The position numbers and the translations under genes were made by a program. This document shows, in pieces, positions 12,574 through 24,932 of a DNA stretch of 64,000 nt. Source of the stretch: Butyriboletus loyo. Its lineage: Eukaryota > Basidiomycota > Agaricomycetes > Boletales > Boletaceae. The stretch lies in NCBI GenBank assembly GCA_038093515.1, contig JBBPSI010000111.1, positions 20,755 to 84,754 on the forward strand, in the 5' to 3' direction. How positions within the stretch are numbered: the first letter of the stretch is position 1; each line of letters opens with the position of its first letter. Under the pieces are notes generated by a model, which worked only from the letters and a program-made list of their open reading frames with translations, was not told where the DNA came from and did not search any database.

Positions 12574-14843
12574 TCACCAACAGCGAGTATCAGAACTCAT
12601 ACACACGTTGTTGAGATGACATGAACTCGAAAAACGGCACATTGTATCGTTGTTCGAACTCAAACCAACGCGCGGCATGCATGGATCAATGTATCTCATC
12701 TTCGTTGATCGGGCTGTAGCATAACATCCATGCGGGTAAGCTGAACTTGCATCCAATCCAAACGGTAGCGTTGCCTGCTTCTTGCTGCTGTGTTCCACCG
12801 TAAGTCTAGCAATCAAATTGAAAGAGTGAATGCGCACCATGACCTGAACCCCCGTTGGCGTGGCCGACAGCTGAGACGCCTCGTTTGCTAGTTGTCCCTA
12901 ATAAAAAGAGTGAGCTATCACGATCTAATCTGACATCACGACAAGTGCATACAGGGTCTACTTCTTTCTTCGCATCGGAATGACCTTGCCTGCTACTAGA
13001 GGCGGCCTTGTTCGACTTACTCTTTCTAGTAGTTTTGGTCTTCGCCGTACGCTGTGACGCAGGATAAGCGACAGCACCAAAAAAACAAGTTAGACAAACA
13101 GCGAACCTGTACTACTGGTTTTGCGACCGCTCGCTGAGATGGCTCGTCAGACACACTGCGCACTATTGTCTACAAAAGAAGAGAACACTGACCCGCACAC
13201 GTTGACCTGCGGCCATCCACGAAGGTATCTGGTTCGCAGTATTCCCTCTTGCCGATGAATTGGAACGAGGTTGCGGGTTCGGAGCCCGAACGGGTTCAGA
13301 TCTGGGAAAGTGATCTGGCTGACCGGAACTCTGGGTCTTGTCACCCCTCTTCCTCACCTTCCGCAGCCACCCTTTAACGATCGGAACACCGCCAGATGGC
13401 GCGGCAGTGTCGCGATGTTCATCTGGATCAGGCACTTCAGGAGCCTGGGACACCGGCGATGGTGGCTGCAGCGACGTCAATACGAAAGTAAGAGTCCAGT
13501 AAAATCGACGCAGACCTCATCATAGTCAAATGCGGGTGCAAGTGCACTCGTCGGCACCTCGGTCTGGCGGCGTCGTGAATACGAACGTCGAAAAGGAAAC
13601 AGTCAGAGTCTTACCTCCACTGGATCATCGTCTTGAACGCCTTCATGGTTCTCCGGCTCGTGCGGATTTGTTGGTGTGGGTTGTTCCTTGTGTGGGAATG
13701 CAGGAGTCAGTGGGATTTCCTCGGTAACAGCGCGACAAGTTCCTACCGGTGCCTCGTCAGGTGCCTTGTTGTCATGGACCCCAGAGGTCAGAGACTTCTC
13801 ATTTTGCTGTTGCTGTGGCCCATATTCAGCTTGTTCCTAAAACAGGGGAATCATAATATTTACTTGATCCAACATGCCAACATTGTAAATGGACAAAGAC
13901 TTACATGGGAAGAACCGTATGAAGCTGGAAGGCTATCGCTGAGATCGCGAATCATGATTTTCCCATCATGTCTTCCAGTGGCAACATAGCCACAATCCAC
14001 GGAGAGAGCAATTGATTGTAACGATTCAGTATCCTCGATGACTGGGTTGATCCGAGCAAGTGTTGAACTGTCCCAGAACGAGATAGAATGCGCTAAGACG
14101 GAAGCGAGGAACTTCCCATTGGCTGCTTGGGCGATGCACTGTCGGAGGCTCGAGTCACTGTCAGTGGGCGACTGTGATTGGGCTAGTAGGGACCCAGTAG
14201 ACACCTCAAAAGCCTGGATTGTCTTGTTGCGGGTTGCGGCAAAGATTTTCTGTCCGTGGTTTGACCATGCAAAGGGAGTGATTGCGAGATATTGGAAGTC
14301 CATTTCGACCTTGATGGTGGCGAGTCGATCACTGTTGCGACCGCCAAAGATGCAGATGGAACTCCTGCAGGCAGTGGCAATGCGTTCACCATCTGGGGAG
14401 AATTGAATTCCTATGACACTACTGTCATGTCGGAGTGGGCCAACCAACCTCTCGCCAGTGACGATGTTCCAGATGGTCGCTGTATTGTTGTCAAGTCCAG
14501 TCCCACTGGCAAACCTGGTAGCATCGGGCGAGATGTCCACAGAAACCACTCTCTCCGTGCCCTCCACCGTGATGGTTCTTTCCTGGATTTTGGCATCCCA
14601 TACACTTGCCCCCTGCATAGTTCCACAGACTATTCGCTTGCCATCCCTAGACACGGAAATGGCAGTTAATTTCATTCCCAGTTGTTTCCCCACCTCTTGG
14701 CCGTCTGCAACTCGCCAACGTCGAATCCCATCGTAACTCCCGCTTAATAGATGTGTTCCATCGGGGTGGAAAGCAACTGCCCACACTGAATCAGAGCGAC
14801 CAGTGTCAAGCACTATTGTATGGTCTTGCTGCATTGTTAGCAT
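12574..14843 (-). CDS. WD40-repeat protein, copy A
   Basis: Probable beta-propeller scaffold of unknown partner. The long first exon (about 14843 to 13900) starts MLTMQQDHTIVLDTG and shows degenerate WD40 blades: SVWAVAFHPDGTHLLSGS, KLTAISVSRDGKRIVCGT, RVVSVDISPDATRFASGT, VIGIQFSPDGERIATACR and SIALSVDCGYVATGRHDG. An upstream in-frame ATG at 14909 is also possible. The C-terminal part is spread over small exons rich in Ser/Pro/Arg (PSPVSQAPEVPDPDEHRD near 13450) and basic stretches. The end is uncertain; an open frame runs to 12574, but an intron at about 12808-12840 would give a different tail. There is no NACHT or kinase domain. A paralogue lies directly downstream in the same orientation. 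Confidence 0.75.
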
Positions 14844-16515
14844 TCTACAATCACTCTCGACTCCCGAGAACTGACACGCACTGTTCTTCTCTGACGGCAT
14901 CCTCTCCAATGGCGCACGTCCGTAGGTTTCGCAGCGTCAAGACCCAAAGTGTTGAGGTCGAGCGTTGGTATGGAGAGAGTTGGACGGCGTGGACATATTG
15001 CTCCCTTCTCAGACGCGTAGGCGCCTCGTGTCATTAGCGCTTATTCTTATTTACCTCCCAGCTGGTCGACCTCGTTCATCGTTGGGACGACCATTAACCA
15101 GGCAATCAGAGGACGTTGGTGTCATTGAACGTGGTCTTGCTGTGGAACTTGCGATTGTGCGTCGTATCTCCTCGGCCGACTTTAAGTTGCACGCGCCGCA
15201 CGGAGTGTCAAGATGGTATGTCATAACAAGAACCTTGAGTGCATCTACAATCTGTCGCTTGGGTTTGTTGACGAAGCATTACAAAGAACATCAAGCTCGT
15301 GGACATGTATTGGTGGACCGGGTGTTGATCTTGTATCCGTCAAGTCTACTAACCCGGCTCCACTCTTCTGAATCGCGAACTTAACCTCGCAGCCGCTTGA
15401 ACATGCAACACTCCGAATACGCATCCTACCACTACCAACAAGGTCAGCACCCTGGAACCTACACCAGATGATGGCGCCAGTGCAATGCAGGCATCTTCGC
15501 CCTCATTGAAACCGATACGGAATGATATGCGGTCCGATGTCGCCCACAGACACCGCCATGTAGTGGATGACAACCAAGTCCAGGACATGTCGTTTTTCTA
15601 GTTCGGAGCCTCCACCGCAAATCCGCGTCGGAGCACCCAAATTGGGACTACGTTCTCCCCGCAGTCAAACACTTCATCATGTCCCCAAGGGCCAACGGAG
15701 CGTTACGCCCACCGGTCCCCCGCCACGGCTCGTCATGCTGGAAGAATGACGAATTAAAGTGGAGTGGGACAAAAGCCCGCGGCGACAACCAAACCCCGGA
15801 TTGCGTCCGCATTTCACGATTGAATGCGTGGTGATCAAGTAAGTTGGTATCTGTCAACTCGACAATGTTGACTTGTCACGTAGTTGCTGTCTGATGAACG
15901 GCCCACTGCTGATGAAATCGTTGAGTACTTCGGCAATTCCATTTCTTTACCTCCCATACCCTCAGAGTACATTTGCCCGTTATGGTCTTCGTTGATTAAA
16001 TCGTCATAATATATTACTACTTCATACATATAACTGAATCATGTCATATAACATATTTCTTCTGCTTGGTCTCCCCTGTGAGGGAATATGAACTAGAAAG
16101 CTGGACGAGTAAGTCGTCCAGTCGAGTATACGAGACTGTATGTACCTAGATCGATGGATGGATGAGTAAGGCAGCGCGTCGTGAGATTAGAACAGCCATT
16201 AACGAGTATAGCAAGAGTCATGAACGCTGTGCGATTTGGATGACTCGAGCTGTATGGTAAATATCCAAAGTTCATGAATCACCCCTGGTATCGACACCCG
16301 AATCGCCTGGTCCATGCGCCTCATCTTCAGTAGCTGTGCTAAAACACCAGATCCATGCGGGTAACCTGAATATGACCGAAACAGTACCGCCGCCTGGTTC
16401 TCGCTGATGTGATCCGCTGTGAGCCAAACAGAAGAAGCCAAGGAAATGTACACGCACAATTGCGTAGACCCTCCCAGCCGATGGCTGAGATGGATTGTTC
16501 ACTTGTTGTTCCTAC
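14844..16515. other. Duplicated 5' flank between WD40 copies
   Basis: This segment holds the upstream region of WD40 copy A and the downstream region of copy B. Much of 14900-16020 recurs at 18600-19620 with clear similarity (for example CAGAGTACATTTGC near 15964 and 19553). Around 16340-16520 there is an additional diverged copy of the short 3' exon of the WD40 genes. No independent gene recognised. Confidence 0.6.
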
Positions 16516-18603
16516 TCAAAAGTGAGCAATCATACTGTGATCTACCGTCACCAAAAAGACACACAGGGCCAGCTTTCCTTCGATCTGGATGACCTTGTCT
16601 GCTATCGGAAGCGTCCTGGTTCGAATGGCTTGCTTCGGAAACAGCAGCGTCGCCTGCTTCTCGCTGCTGTATTCCGCCGTAAGTCTAGCAATCAAAATTG
16701 AAAGAGTGAATGCGCACCATGACATGGACTCCCTGTGGTGTGGCCGAGGACTCAGACGCCTCGTTCGCTGGTTGTCCCTAATAAAAAAGTGAGCTATCAT
16801 GACGTAATCTATCGTCACGACAAATGCATACAGAGTCTACTTTCTTCGCATCCGACTGACCTTGCCTGCTGCTGGAGGCGGCCTTGTTCGAACGGCTTTT
16901 TCTAGTAGTTTTGGTCTTTGTCGTAGGCTGTGACGCAGGATAAGCGACAGCACCAGATAAAAACAAGCCAGACAATCGACGAACCTTTACTACGGGTTTT
17001 GCGACCGCTCGCTGAGATGGTTCGTCAGACACACCGCGCACCACTGCCTACAAAAGAAGAGAACACTGACCCGCACACGTTGACCTGCAGCCATCCACGA
17101 AGGTCTCTGGCTCGCAGTATTCCCTATTGCTGGTGAATTGGAACGAGGGTGCGGATTCGCAGCCCGACCGGGATCTCTGGAAAGGTGACCTGGCTGATGG
17201 GAACTCTGGTGTTTGTCACCCTTCTTGCGCACCGTCTGCAGCCACCTTTTAACGATCGGAATACCACCGGATGACGCGGCAGTATCACGATGTTCATCTC
17301 GATCAGGCATTTCAGGAGCCTGGGACACCGGCGATGGTGGCTGCAGCGACGTCAATACGAAAGCAAGAATAGAGTAAAATGAATACAGACCTCATCATAG
17401 TCAAATACGGGTGCAGGTGCACTCGTCGGCACCTCGATCTGGTGGCGTCATGAATACCAACGTCGAAAAGGAAACAGTCAGAGTCTTACCTCCAGTGGAT
17501 CATCGTCTTGGGCGACTTGATGGTTCTCCGACCCGTGCGGATTTGTCACAGTTGTGGGTTGTTCTGAGTCCTTGTGTGGGAACGCGGGAGTCAGTGCGAT
17601 TTCCTCAGTAGCAGGGCGACAAGCTCCTCATCATTGTAAATGCAGAAATACTTACATTGTGATGGAAAACACCATATGAGCCTGGAAGGATATCGCCAAG
17701 ATTGCGAACCATGATTTTCCCACCTTTTCTTCCAGTGGCAATATAGCCACAATCCGCAGAGAGAGCAATTGAATATAACGTTCCAACGTCCTCTATGTCT
17801 GGGCTGATCCGAGCAAGTGTTGAAGTGTCCCAGAACGAGATGGAATTTGGTAAGACAGAAGCGAGGAACTTCCCATTGGCAGCTTGAGCGATACATTGCC
17901 GGAGGCTCGAGTCACTGTCAGTGTGTGACTGCGATTCAGCTAGTAGGGACCCAGTGGAATCCTCAAAAGCCTGGATCGTCTTGTTGTGAGTTATGGCAAA
18001 GATTTGCTGTCCATGGTTTGACCACACAAGGGGAGTGACTGCGAGATTTTGGGGATCCACCTCAACCTTGATGGTGGCGAGTTGATCACCATTGCGACTG
18101 TCAAAGATGCAAATGGAAGTCCTGCAGGCAGTGGCAACGCGTTCACCATCCAGGGAGAATTGAATTCCTATGATGGTACTGTCAGATTTGAGTAGGCCAA
18201 CCAACCTCTCGCCAGTGACGATGTCCCAGACGGCGCTCGCTGCATTGTTGCCAAGTCCAGTCCCAATGGTAAACCTGGTAGCGTCAGGCGAGATGTCTAC
18301 AGAAGTCACATCCTTCGTGCCCTCCACCTCGATCGTTCTTTCCTGGATTTTGGCGTCCCATACACTTGCCCCCTGCGTAGTTCCACAGACTATTCGTTTG
18401 CCATCCCTCGACACAGAAATGGCGTTCACTTTCATTCCCAGTTGTTTCCCCACCTCTTGGCCGTCTGCAACTCGCCATCGCCAAATCCCATTGTCACTGC
18501 CGCTCAATAAATGGATTCCATCGGGGTGAAAAGTGACTGCCCACACTGAATCAGAGTGACCGGTGTCAAGCACTATCGTATGGTCTTACTGCATTGTCAG
18601 CAT
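16516..18603 (-). CDS. WD40-repeat protein, copy B (5' end probably disabled)
   Basis: Close paralogue of copy A. It shares the blades SVWAVTFHPDGIHLLSGS, KVNAISVSRDGKRIVCGT and VTSVDISPDATRFTIGTG, the same intron positions, and a C-terminal Pro/Ser-rich exon (PSPVSQAPEMPDRDEHRD). The C-terminal basic exon is better preserved here (TTKTKTTRKSRSNKAASSSR near 16900). Where copy A reads ATG CAG CAA GAC, copy B reads ATG CAG TAA GAC, a stop codon five codons after the equivalent start. No other upstream in-frame ATG is evident, so either a different first exon is used or the first blade is no longer made. The 3' end also differs by a one-base change relative to copy A. Status between gene and young pseudogene is open. 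Confidence 0.6.
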
Positions 18604-21180
18604 TCTATAATCATTCCCGAGAACTGACACGTACTGTTCTGCTCTGACGACATCCTCTCCAATGGCACACGTCCGTAAGTTTCGTAGTGTCAAGAATCAA
18701 AGTGTTGAGTCGAGCGGTCGTATGGATTCTGGAGAGAGTTGGACTGCACAGGCACGTCTCTCCCTTCTCAGACGCGCAGGTGCCTCGTGTCGTTGGCGCT
18801 TATTCTTACTCGCCTCCCAGCTAGCCGATCTCATTCGTCTTTGGGACGACCATTAACCAGGCAATCAGCGGGTGTTGGTGCCATTGAACGTGATCTTACT
18901 GGGAACTTGTTATCGTCGTACCTCCTTGGCTGAATTTAAGTTGTAGGACTCTACCTCGATGGCGCGCGCCGCCGCAGCACGTCCATGCATGCATGTAAGC
19001 ACGAAGCTCGTGGACATGTATTGGTGCACCGGACGTTGACCTTGTATCTGTCAAGTATAGCCCAGCTTCGCTCTTAGGTCGCTCTCTGAACCGCCACCTT
19101 AACCCTGCAGCCGCTTGAACGTGCAACACTCCAAATACGCATCCTACCGCTGCCATCAAGGCCGGCGCCCCGGAACATACACCAGATGATGGGGCGAGCG
19201 CAATGCAAGACGTCAGAGTCGCTCTCACTGAAAGCGACACGGAACGAGGGAGGCTTCAGGCTTCTCAGTTACTTCCGAGTCAGGGCTCAAAAGGCACCTC
19301 TGGCGGTTCAACCCGCCGCTGCTCGTCATGCCGGAAGAATGACGAATAAAAGTTGAATGGGACAAAAGCCCGCGACGACGACCAGATCCCGGATTGCCTC
19401 CACATCTCACTGCTGAATGCGTGGTGATGAAGTTGGTATTTGTCAGTTCAACAATTTTAACTTGTCAGCTAGTTGCTGTCTGTCGAATGGCCCACTGTTG
19501 ACGAAATCGTTGAGTGCTTCGACATTTCCATTTCCTTGCCTCCTATATCCTCAGAGTACATTTGCACGCTATGATGTACTAGCGTCTTCATTGACTAAAT
19601 CGTCACAATATATTACTACCCCCGACACCGATGATGAGGCGCGTAGCTTCGCGAATGACAGAGAGAATGCTTCTCTGTAGCTGTGGGGAATGCCTATAGC
19701 GAGGACAGGAGGAGAAAAAGTCACCGTCAATCAGGCTACACGACTTGGGTCCAGGACTTCTCCGATGGAATGAGACACTGTATGATGGGTTTCTTGCAAG
19801 GGATGCCTCACATGATCGAGTACAATTAATCCTAATGCTCGGACCCGCACTGATAAAGGGCCAGTCACCCCAAGATCCAATAAAATACCACTCGTGTCAT
19901 CACGAGACCCAACTGTTGAGGTTCCGTTACCAATGATGCATGAGTACATGTTCGTACGCCAAACGGTTGATAGCCCACATTGGGATCCAGTGCACCATCC
20001 CAAATCGTAGCAGAGTTGGCAAAGGTGGCGTTCTGTGCGGAGCAATGCGAATCTGCCGTAGATGGATTGGATCCATGCTTTGAACACAGGACTCTGGCTA
20101 CATGCTCGTACTTATCGATGACAAGGAAGTACCTGTATTTATGGGTATTGAACAGGAGGGCCACTGCTTGCGGGGGATGATCGATGATCGTCCACGCCTG
20201 GTCGAGAATAAAATTCAGCTGCATATCACAAACAGCCGAAAACTAGCAGATCGGACGAATATTCCTAATCAATACAGGCGATTGTTTTTATTCAGAAGGG
20301 TTCAAGGCGTTGGTACTTACGTTTAACGCTAATACGAGTGAAAAAAAAAAAGGACGAGGCTGACCAGTTTGATAGTGGACACACGCTAAAGCAGACAACA
20401 ACGGTCTTCCATCGGTTGAGATTCAGCCAGTTTTCGTATCTTTTACGGTTCCAGGGAGGGGCCACACTAAGGCCCTACAACGAGATGAAGTGAGACGAAT
20501 CCCTTGGCGGGATCGACCTGTAGGGCTGATGCGGACTGCAAGAGCGAGTATGCTGGTCGGCGAGAGCTGGAACACAGGGTGCACAAGCCATCGATGATCG
20601 CGACGAACTGGGGGTTCCTTTTATTTCCTGTGCGAGCACGTGGTACAGAGAAGCTAGAAATGAGAGATGCTGGGAACAGACACGAGGATACGAGGTGAGG
20701 TGACGAGAGGGCTCGAAGAAACAAACAGGTAATGATTCGTGAACGTTGGCGCGTATGGTGTCGTTTCGACTTTAGGTTCGCCAGGGTCTCGGTGTGACAT
20801 GAGCCTGAAGAGATGCGCATGGGGGAATCCAAGACGAGTCGGTATTAGATAGTGTACAAGCCAAAAATGTCATTTATAGGTTCGTCGGCCTGCAGAGTTG
20901 TAGCTTACCTTCAGTCAAGTATATATGAGACCGGAGGAAAGTAGCGAGGCAGCGGGTCGTGAGAATGGAGCAGCCGCTAACGAGCGTCACTAGTGAAAGT
21001 CATGAACGCAGGGGGCTCCTTGAACCTGAACCACAACCATGGCAGGTTTTCCCACGCCTTAAGAAGGCTGGCAAGGCCAAAAAACGGAAGGCAACTGCCT
21101 GGCCCCCCCCCAAAAAAAAAAACAAAAGAAAATAGAACTACCATTCAAATGAAAGCAGTCCCACCCATGAACCATGAACC
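18604..21180. other. Duplicated flank and unassigned DNA
   Basis: 18604-19620 is the second copy of the WD40 upstream flank. From 19680 to 20900 there are a few moderately long open frames on the minus strand (for example about 19731-20224), but none resembles a known family and they do not join by obvious splicing. A poly-A run of 12-13 bases sits at about 20340 and a C9A11 run at about 21102-21121. No gene is called. Confidence 0.4.
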
Positions 21181-21606
21181 TGTTACTGTAGTGGTCTACT
21201 TTTTCTCTCCATTACTGTTGGGACTATTACATTCACCTAGCCTTTTGCTAGTTCCCTTTGAACGGTACCAACCATTCTAGCTTAGTCATCTCTTCCTGCG
21301 CATGGACGCGCTTTCTTTCATACTCCAGAATCCTCTGGAATATTCCTTCCTCATTTGTACGTTCCTTCTCATGACTTGATTAGGGACATGGTCTGTGCGC
21401 AGACTCCAGTAGTATAAAGACTCGGTCTTTACACCATGTACATTATCTAGTTCTACGCAGCAATCTGCTAGCAATTAGTTCACTTCCAGACTCTTAGTGT
21501 GTGCACTAAGACATAGTCTGAGACTTCGCCCAGAATCATCTTCAGAGTCTCGAGGCCACTCCAGAGTGCCTCCTCGCTGTTCTGATTGTTAGCGCCCAGC
21601 GTAACA
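21181..21606 (+). repeat. LTR family A, 5' LTR of retrotransposon A
   Basis: 426 bp beginning TGTTACTGTAGTGG and ending AGCGTAACA, with TG..CA ends. A TATA-like box and GGTCTTTACACC are visible near 21415-21435. The same sequence occurs as complete solo LTRs at 58495-58921 and 61158-61584 and as a fragment at 24862-24932. Here it directly precedes gag-pol coding remnants on the + strand. Confidence 0.85.
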
Positions 21607-22477
21607 AAAGAACTAGATCTTCACCTCGCTTCTGCTCTTCAGCAGTAAAGCCGCCCTCCCCTCTCGCCCAACATTTCCATCCCATGATCAAGACACATCG
21701 GTCATTCCTTCTGCATTCCCTCCCCTAAACCAGAACCCATCGTCATTGATAACCCATCGCTGCCACACTCTTCCGCCCAGCCAGACCCTCAACCCCAGTT
21801 TGACCCTCCACCCCAGTCTGACCCTGAACCCTCTTATCATGCCGAGGACCAGGGTCTAGGGCAGGGATCTGAACCAGCACCCAGTGACAATAGTGATGAC
21901 AGCGACTGGCTTGACAGAACCCCCCACATCTCCTGCTCTCCATCCCCACCGTATTATCCTCCCACAGCCTTCCTAGATGATGATGATGATGATGATATGT
22001 CAGACAAAAAGAATATCGTTCCAAAAGACTTCTCAGGCCTGAACGAAGACACCTCGCGATGGCTCTTCGCCATGCGCATGTACTTCAATGCCAACCAAGC
22101 AGCCTTCCCCAACGACCAGTCAAAGGTCAATGCCCTTCTCATGAAAATGAGCGAAGGGAAAGGAAAAACGTTTTCAGAAGGTTGGATGGCCCTTCTCTTA
22201 GACAGACATCCCACTGAGCAACAAAAGGAGTTCTCGACGGTTTGCGAGGACTTCCACAGGGTCTTCCACCCCTTCAACGTAGGGGAAAGTGCCTGAATAG
22301 ATCTGGGGAACCTTACCCAGAACAAAGCCAACCGCAAGGATGGCTATGACACCTACGTCACGGAATTCCAGCTCCTTGCTGCCAAGTCCGGAATCTCAGA
22401 TGAGAAGGCCCTCATCGAATGGTTCATCTGTGGACTAGACCTCCACCTCGCAGAGTCTGTCCTCTCTTGTGAGAAAC

Positions 22478-22986
22478 TGTTATAATCATAACATTTATTC
22501 ATACACTTTTACTTCAGACTTAGTCGTTTTTCACTTTCAAAGATCACATGACATAGCGCACGTGATCGTGGGAACTTACATGTGATCTCATGCTGACTAA
22601 GCATATGATGTCATGGCCTAGACCAGGCCTAGACTCTATGACGTCACGACACATGTATTTAATCTCCGTTTACTTCTCTTCTTTTTGATCCCCGCACCTC
22701 GTGTGGTTAATCACCGTTGCACTTCTCTTCTTTAGTCTAGCCATGTATAGTAATTCCTCACACGCACAGCATGGTCTGTGTGCATCTCTGTACAATATAT
22801 AAAGGCTCGTGGTTAGACTAGGATTCCCTAGTTTTAACCACTTGTCTATTCGCTGGCAACAGTTGAGGACTAAGCTAGAACTCCTTGTTCATACTTGCCT
22901 GTGCTTTGTGTAGCGCAGCAACTGTAGTGGACCCTGTGTGACATAGTATTCGTACTGGCATTCGACCGTGTGTTGCTTGCATAACA
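22478..22986 (+). repeat. Solo LTR, family B, inside gag of retrotransposon A
   Basis: 509 bp from TGTTATAATCATAAC to TTGCATAACA. It is nearly the same as the solo LTR at 60098-60603. The flanks GAAAC and AAAAC are compatible with a 5-bp target duplication with one mismatch. The gag frame resumes after it. No internal region is present, so it is a solo LTR left by recombination. Confidence 0.85.
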
Positions 22987-23483
22987 AAAACCCCCCACCA
23001 CGCTCGCCGGATGGGCTGAAAAGACATCTGCCTTCCACACGCAACACAAGTGCATTGATGACCTTTGCGCGGGGAAGCGTTACATCCCTATGTTCTCATC
23101 CTCATCCAAACCCTCTCAAAGAAGGGACCCCAATGCTATGGATGTTGATGCAGTCTGACTCACTCCAGTACAACGTGCAGAGTACATGAAGCAGAACAAA
23201 TGCTTTGTTTGCCACCAAGTCGGCTGTTGATCGACCAACCATCCTTGCCCCCCTCGCAATGGGCAGAACTCCCGAGGACTGCCCTCCCATCCCCCTCGCA
23301 ACCCTCAGCGCACACGCACTGCCGTCGTCACACCCCCAAACCAAAGCCCTCCCCACTTGTCGACTATCTGTCTGAGTTGAAAGGTCGAGGCACCCAGCAA
23401 GAAGATGTCTTGAACGTCCTCAAGGCATGCTTCAATGAAGATGAAGAAAGGCTGCCCGTTGCAGCAACCAAGGTGGCCGAAGC

Positions 23484-24047
23484 TTGGCCGAAGGATTTTT
23501 AGAAGAGAGGGAAGTTTCGACGTCTTCACCTCTCCATGTAATCGCCCCTGTAGTTTTATCAAACCCCAATGTGCAATCTATCCGAGTTCCAGTGTCTCTA
23601 TTCATGCACGAAGGGGGTCAAATCATCGACACATTTGCCCTGGTGGACAGTGGCGCAAGCGGATGTTTCATAGATCGTGATCTAGTGAAACGAAAGAAAC
23701 TGCCGATGGAACGGCTACCCAAACCACTTAGTGCCCAAAACGTGGACAGGTCAAATAATCAAGGAGGAGTTATACGACACAAAGTCACCGTCTCCATCAG
23801 GATTGGAGAAACCGAGGAGGAACGGAGTTTCCTGGTCCTCAACATAGGAAGAGAAAACATGATCCTGGGACTACCGTGGTTACGAGAAGCCAACCCGGTA
23901 ATAGATTGGGCCACCGGCCATATTGATCTCCCAGATCAGATAAAGAAGCCCCGACACGACTCCCCTCAGGCCATCACTCAACGGTACCTGGTACGGTACC
24001 TGGACTTGGACCCAGACTCCAAGATTGCCAAGCTCTGGAAGAAGTGA
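23484..24047 (+). CDS. Retrotransposon A aspartic protease domain (retropepsin-like)
   Basis: Open frame for a retropepsin-like protease. The active-site motif is FALVDSGASGCFID, with the catalytic aspartate in DSGA. It is followed by a hydrophobic flap-like region and NMILGLPWLREANPVIDW, the ILGxPWL block typical of Ty3/gypsy proteases. It would process the Gag-Pol polyprotein of the element. The frame ends at a TGA before the RT domain, so Gag-Pol continuity is lost here. Confidence 0.8.
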   Translation: MAEGFLEEREVSTSSPLHVIAPVVLSNPNVQSIRVPVSLFMHEGGQIIDTFALVDSGASGCFIDRDLVKRKKLPMERLPKPLSAQNVDRSNNQGGVIRHKVTVSIRIGETEEERSFLVLNIGRENMILGLPWLREANPVIDWATGHIDLPDQIKKPRHDSPQAITQRYLVRYLDLDPDSKIAKLWKK

Positions 24048-24377
24048 GTAGACGCTTCAGCAAGGGAAGCTTACCCTGTCCGAAAAGCAACCATCGCGAC
24101 CGAGATCGCCACCCAGGCTGTCAAAGAGAAAGCAGTTCTCCCAACCCCGTTCAAATCCTTTGCGGACGTTTTTGACAAGAAAAACACTGAGGAGTTACCC
24201 CCATCCAGGTCGTTCGACCATGCCATTGACCTCGACAAAGACTTCGTACCCAAAGTCGCTAAGGTCTATCCTCTGAACCCAAAAGAATCAGAGGCATGTA
24301 AGGCGTTCGTTGAAGAACACCTCAAGTCGGGAAAGATCACTCCCTCCAAGTCCCCTCAAGCAGCCCCCTTCTTCTTC

Positions 24378-24863
24378 GTGTCCAAGAAGGATGGCTCGCT
24401 ACGCCCCTGTCAGGACTACTGGTACCTGAACTCCCATACGGTCAAAAACGCCTATCCTCTCCCTCTCATCTCCGACCTCATTGATCGTCTCAAGGGATCG
24501 AAGATTTTCACAAAAATGGATATCTGCTGGGGATACAATAACATCCTCATCAAACCGAACGACCGCTGGAAGGCGGCCTTCATCACCCCCCAAGGGCTGT
24601 TCGAGCCCACCGTGATGTTCTTTGGACTCTGCAACTCCCCGGCCACGTTCCAGGCTCTGATGGACCATATTTTCGGCGACCTCATGGCAGAAGGTTGGCT
24701 GATTATCTATATGGACGACCTCTTGATCCATTCTGCCACCACTGCCGAGCACGAAGCACGAACAATCCGTGTCCTGGAACATCTTTGCAAACACAAGTTG
24801 TTCCTCAAACTAGAAAAGTGTTTGTTCGATGCCGAAGAAGTAGAGTACCTCAGAATGATGGTG
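24378..24863 (+). pseudogene. Retrotransposon A reverse transcriptase fragment
   Basis: RT fingers-palm region of a Ty3/gypsy element: KKDGSLRPCQDYWYLN, then KNAYPLPLISDLIDRL, KIFTKMDICWGYNN and the catalytic box WLIIYMDDLLIHS (YMDD). Conserved RT residues before 24378 are in the same frame, for example SKITPSKSPQAAPFFFVSKK upstream of the first ATG. Coding is cut at about 24861 by an LTR-A fragment, so thumb, RNase H and integrase are absent. Confidence 0.85.
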
Positions 24864-24932
24864 TTACGGTAGTGGTATACTTTTTCTCTCCATTACCATT
24901 AGGACTACTTCACTCGCCTAGCCTTTTGCTAG
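24862..24932 (+). repeat. LTR-A fragment interrupting RT
   Basis: The first 71 bases of LTR family A (TGTTACGGTAGTGGTATAC to TTTTGCTAGT) lie directly against the RT coding sequence and stop where the chromovirus LTR begins. It looks like a nested LTR-A insertion later cut by a second element. Confidence 0.75.

Larger units (their letters stand above)
12700..19620. repeat. Tandem segmental duplication (two units of about 3.1-3.3 kb)
   Basis: Unit 1 covers about 12700-16020 and unit 2 about 16590-19620. Both contain, in the same order, the short 3' exon, the C-terminal exons, the WD40 exon, and a 5' flank ending in an AT-rich stretch with ATATATTACTAC (near 16009 and 19608). Similarity covers coding, intronic and flanking DNA. 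A further piece of the same flank, seen at 16160-16230, recurs at 20940-21010 (GAACAGCC..AACGAG..AGTCATGAACGC), hinting at a third, truncated unit next to the retrotransposon island. Confidence 0.75.
21607..24861 (+). mobile_element. Internal region of Ty3/gypsy-type retrotransposon A (degraded)
   Basis: Order gag, zinc knuckle, aspartic protease, reverse transcriptase, all +. The gag part is open from about 21690 and includes an acidic D7 run near 21975 and the helical block KKNIVPKDFSGLNEDTSRWL. A TGA at 22294-22296 breaks it, after which the frame continues until a solo LTR of another family interrupts it at 22478. After that LTR a zinc-knuckle remnant KCFVCHQVGC with stops is seen near 23195. 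RNase H and integrase are missing: the element stops in RT where an LTR-A fragment begins. It is non-autonomous as it stands. Confidence 0.85.

Noticed and set aside
19731..20224. Two overlapping minus-strand frames of about 118 codons
   Set aside because: No recognisable domain, no consistent splice sites, and adjacent to repeated DNA; insufficient for a gene call.
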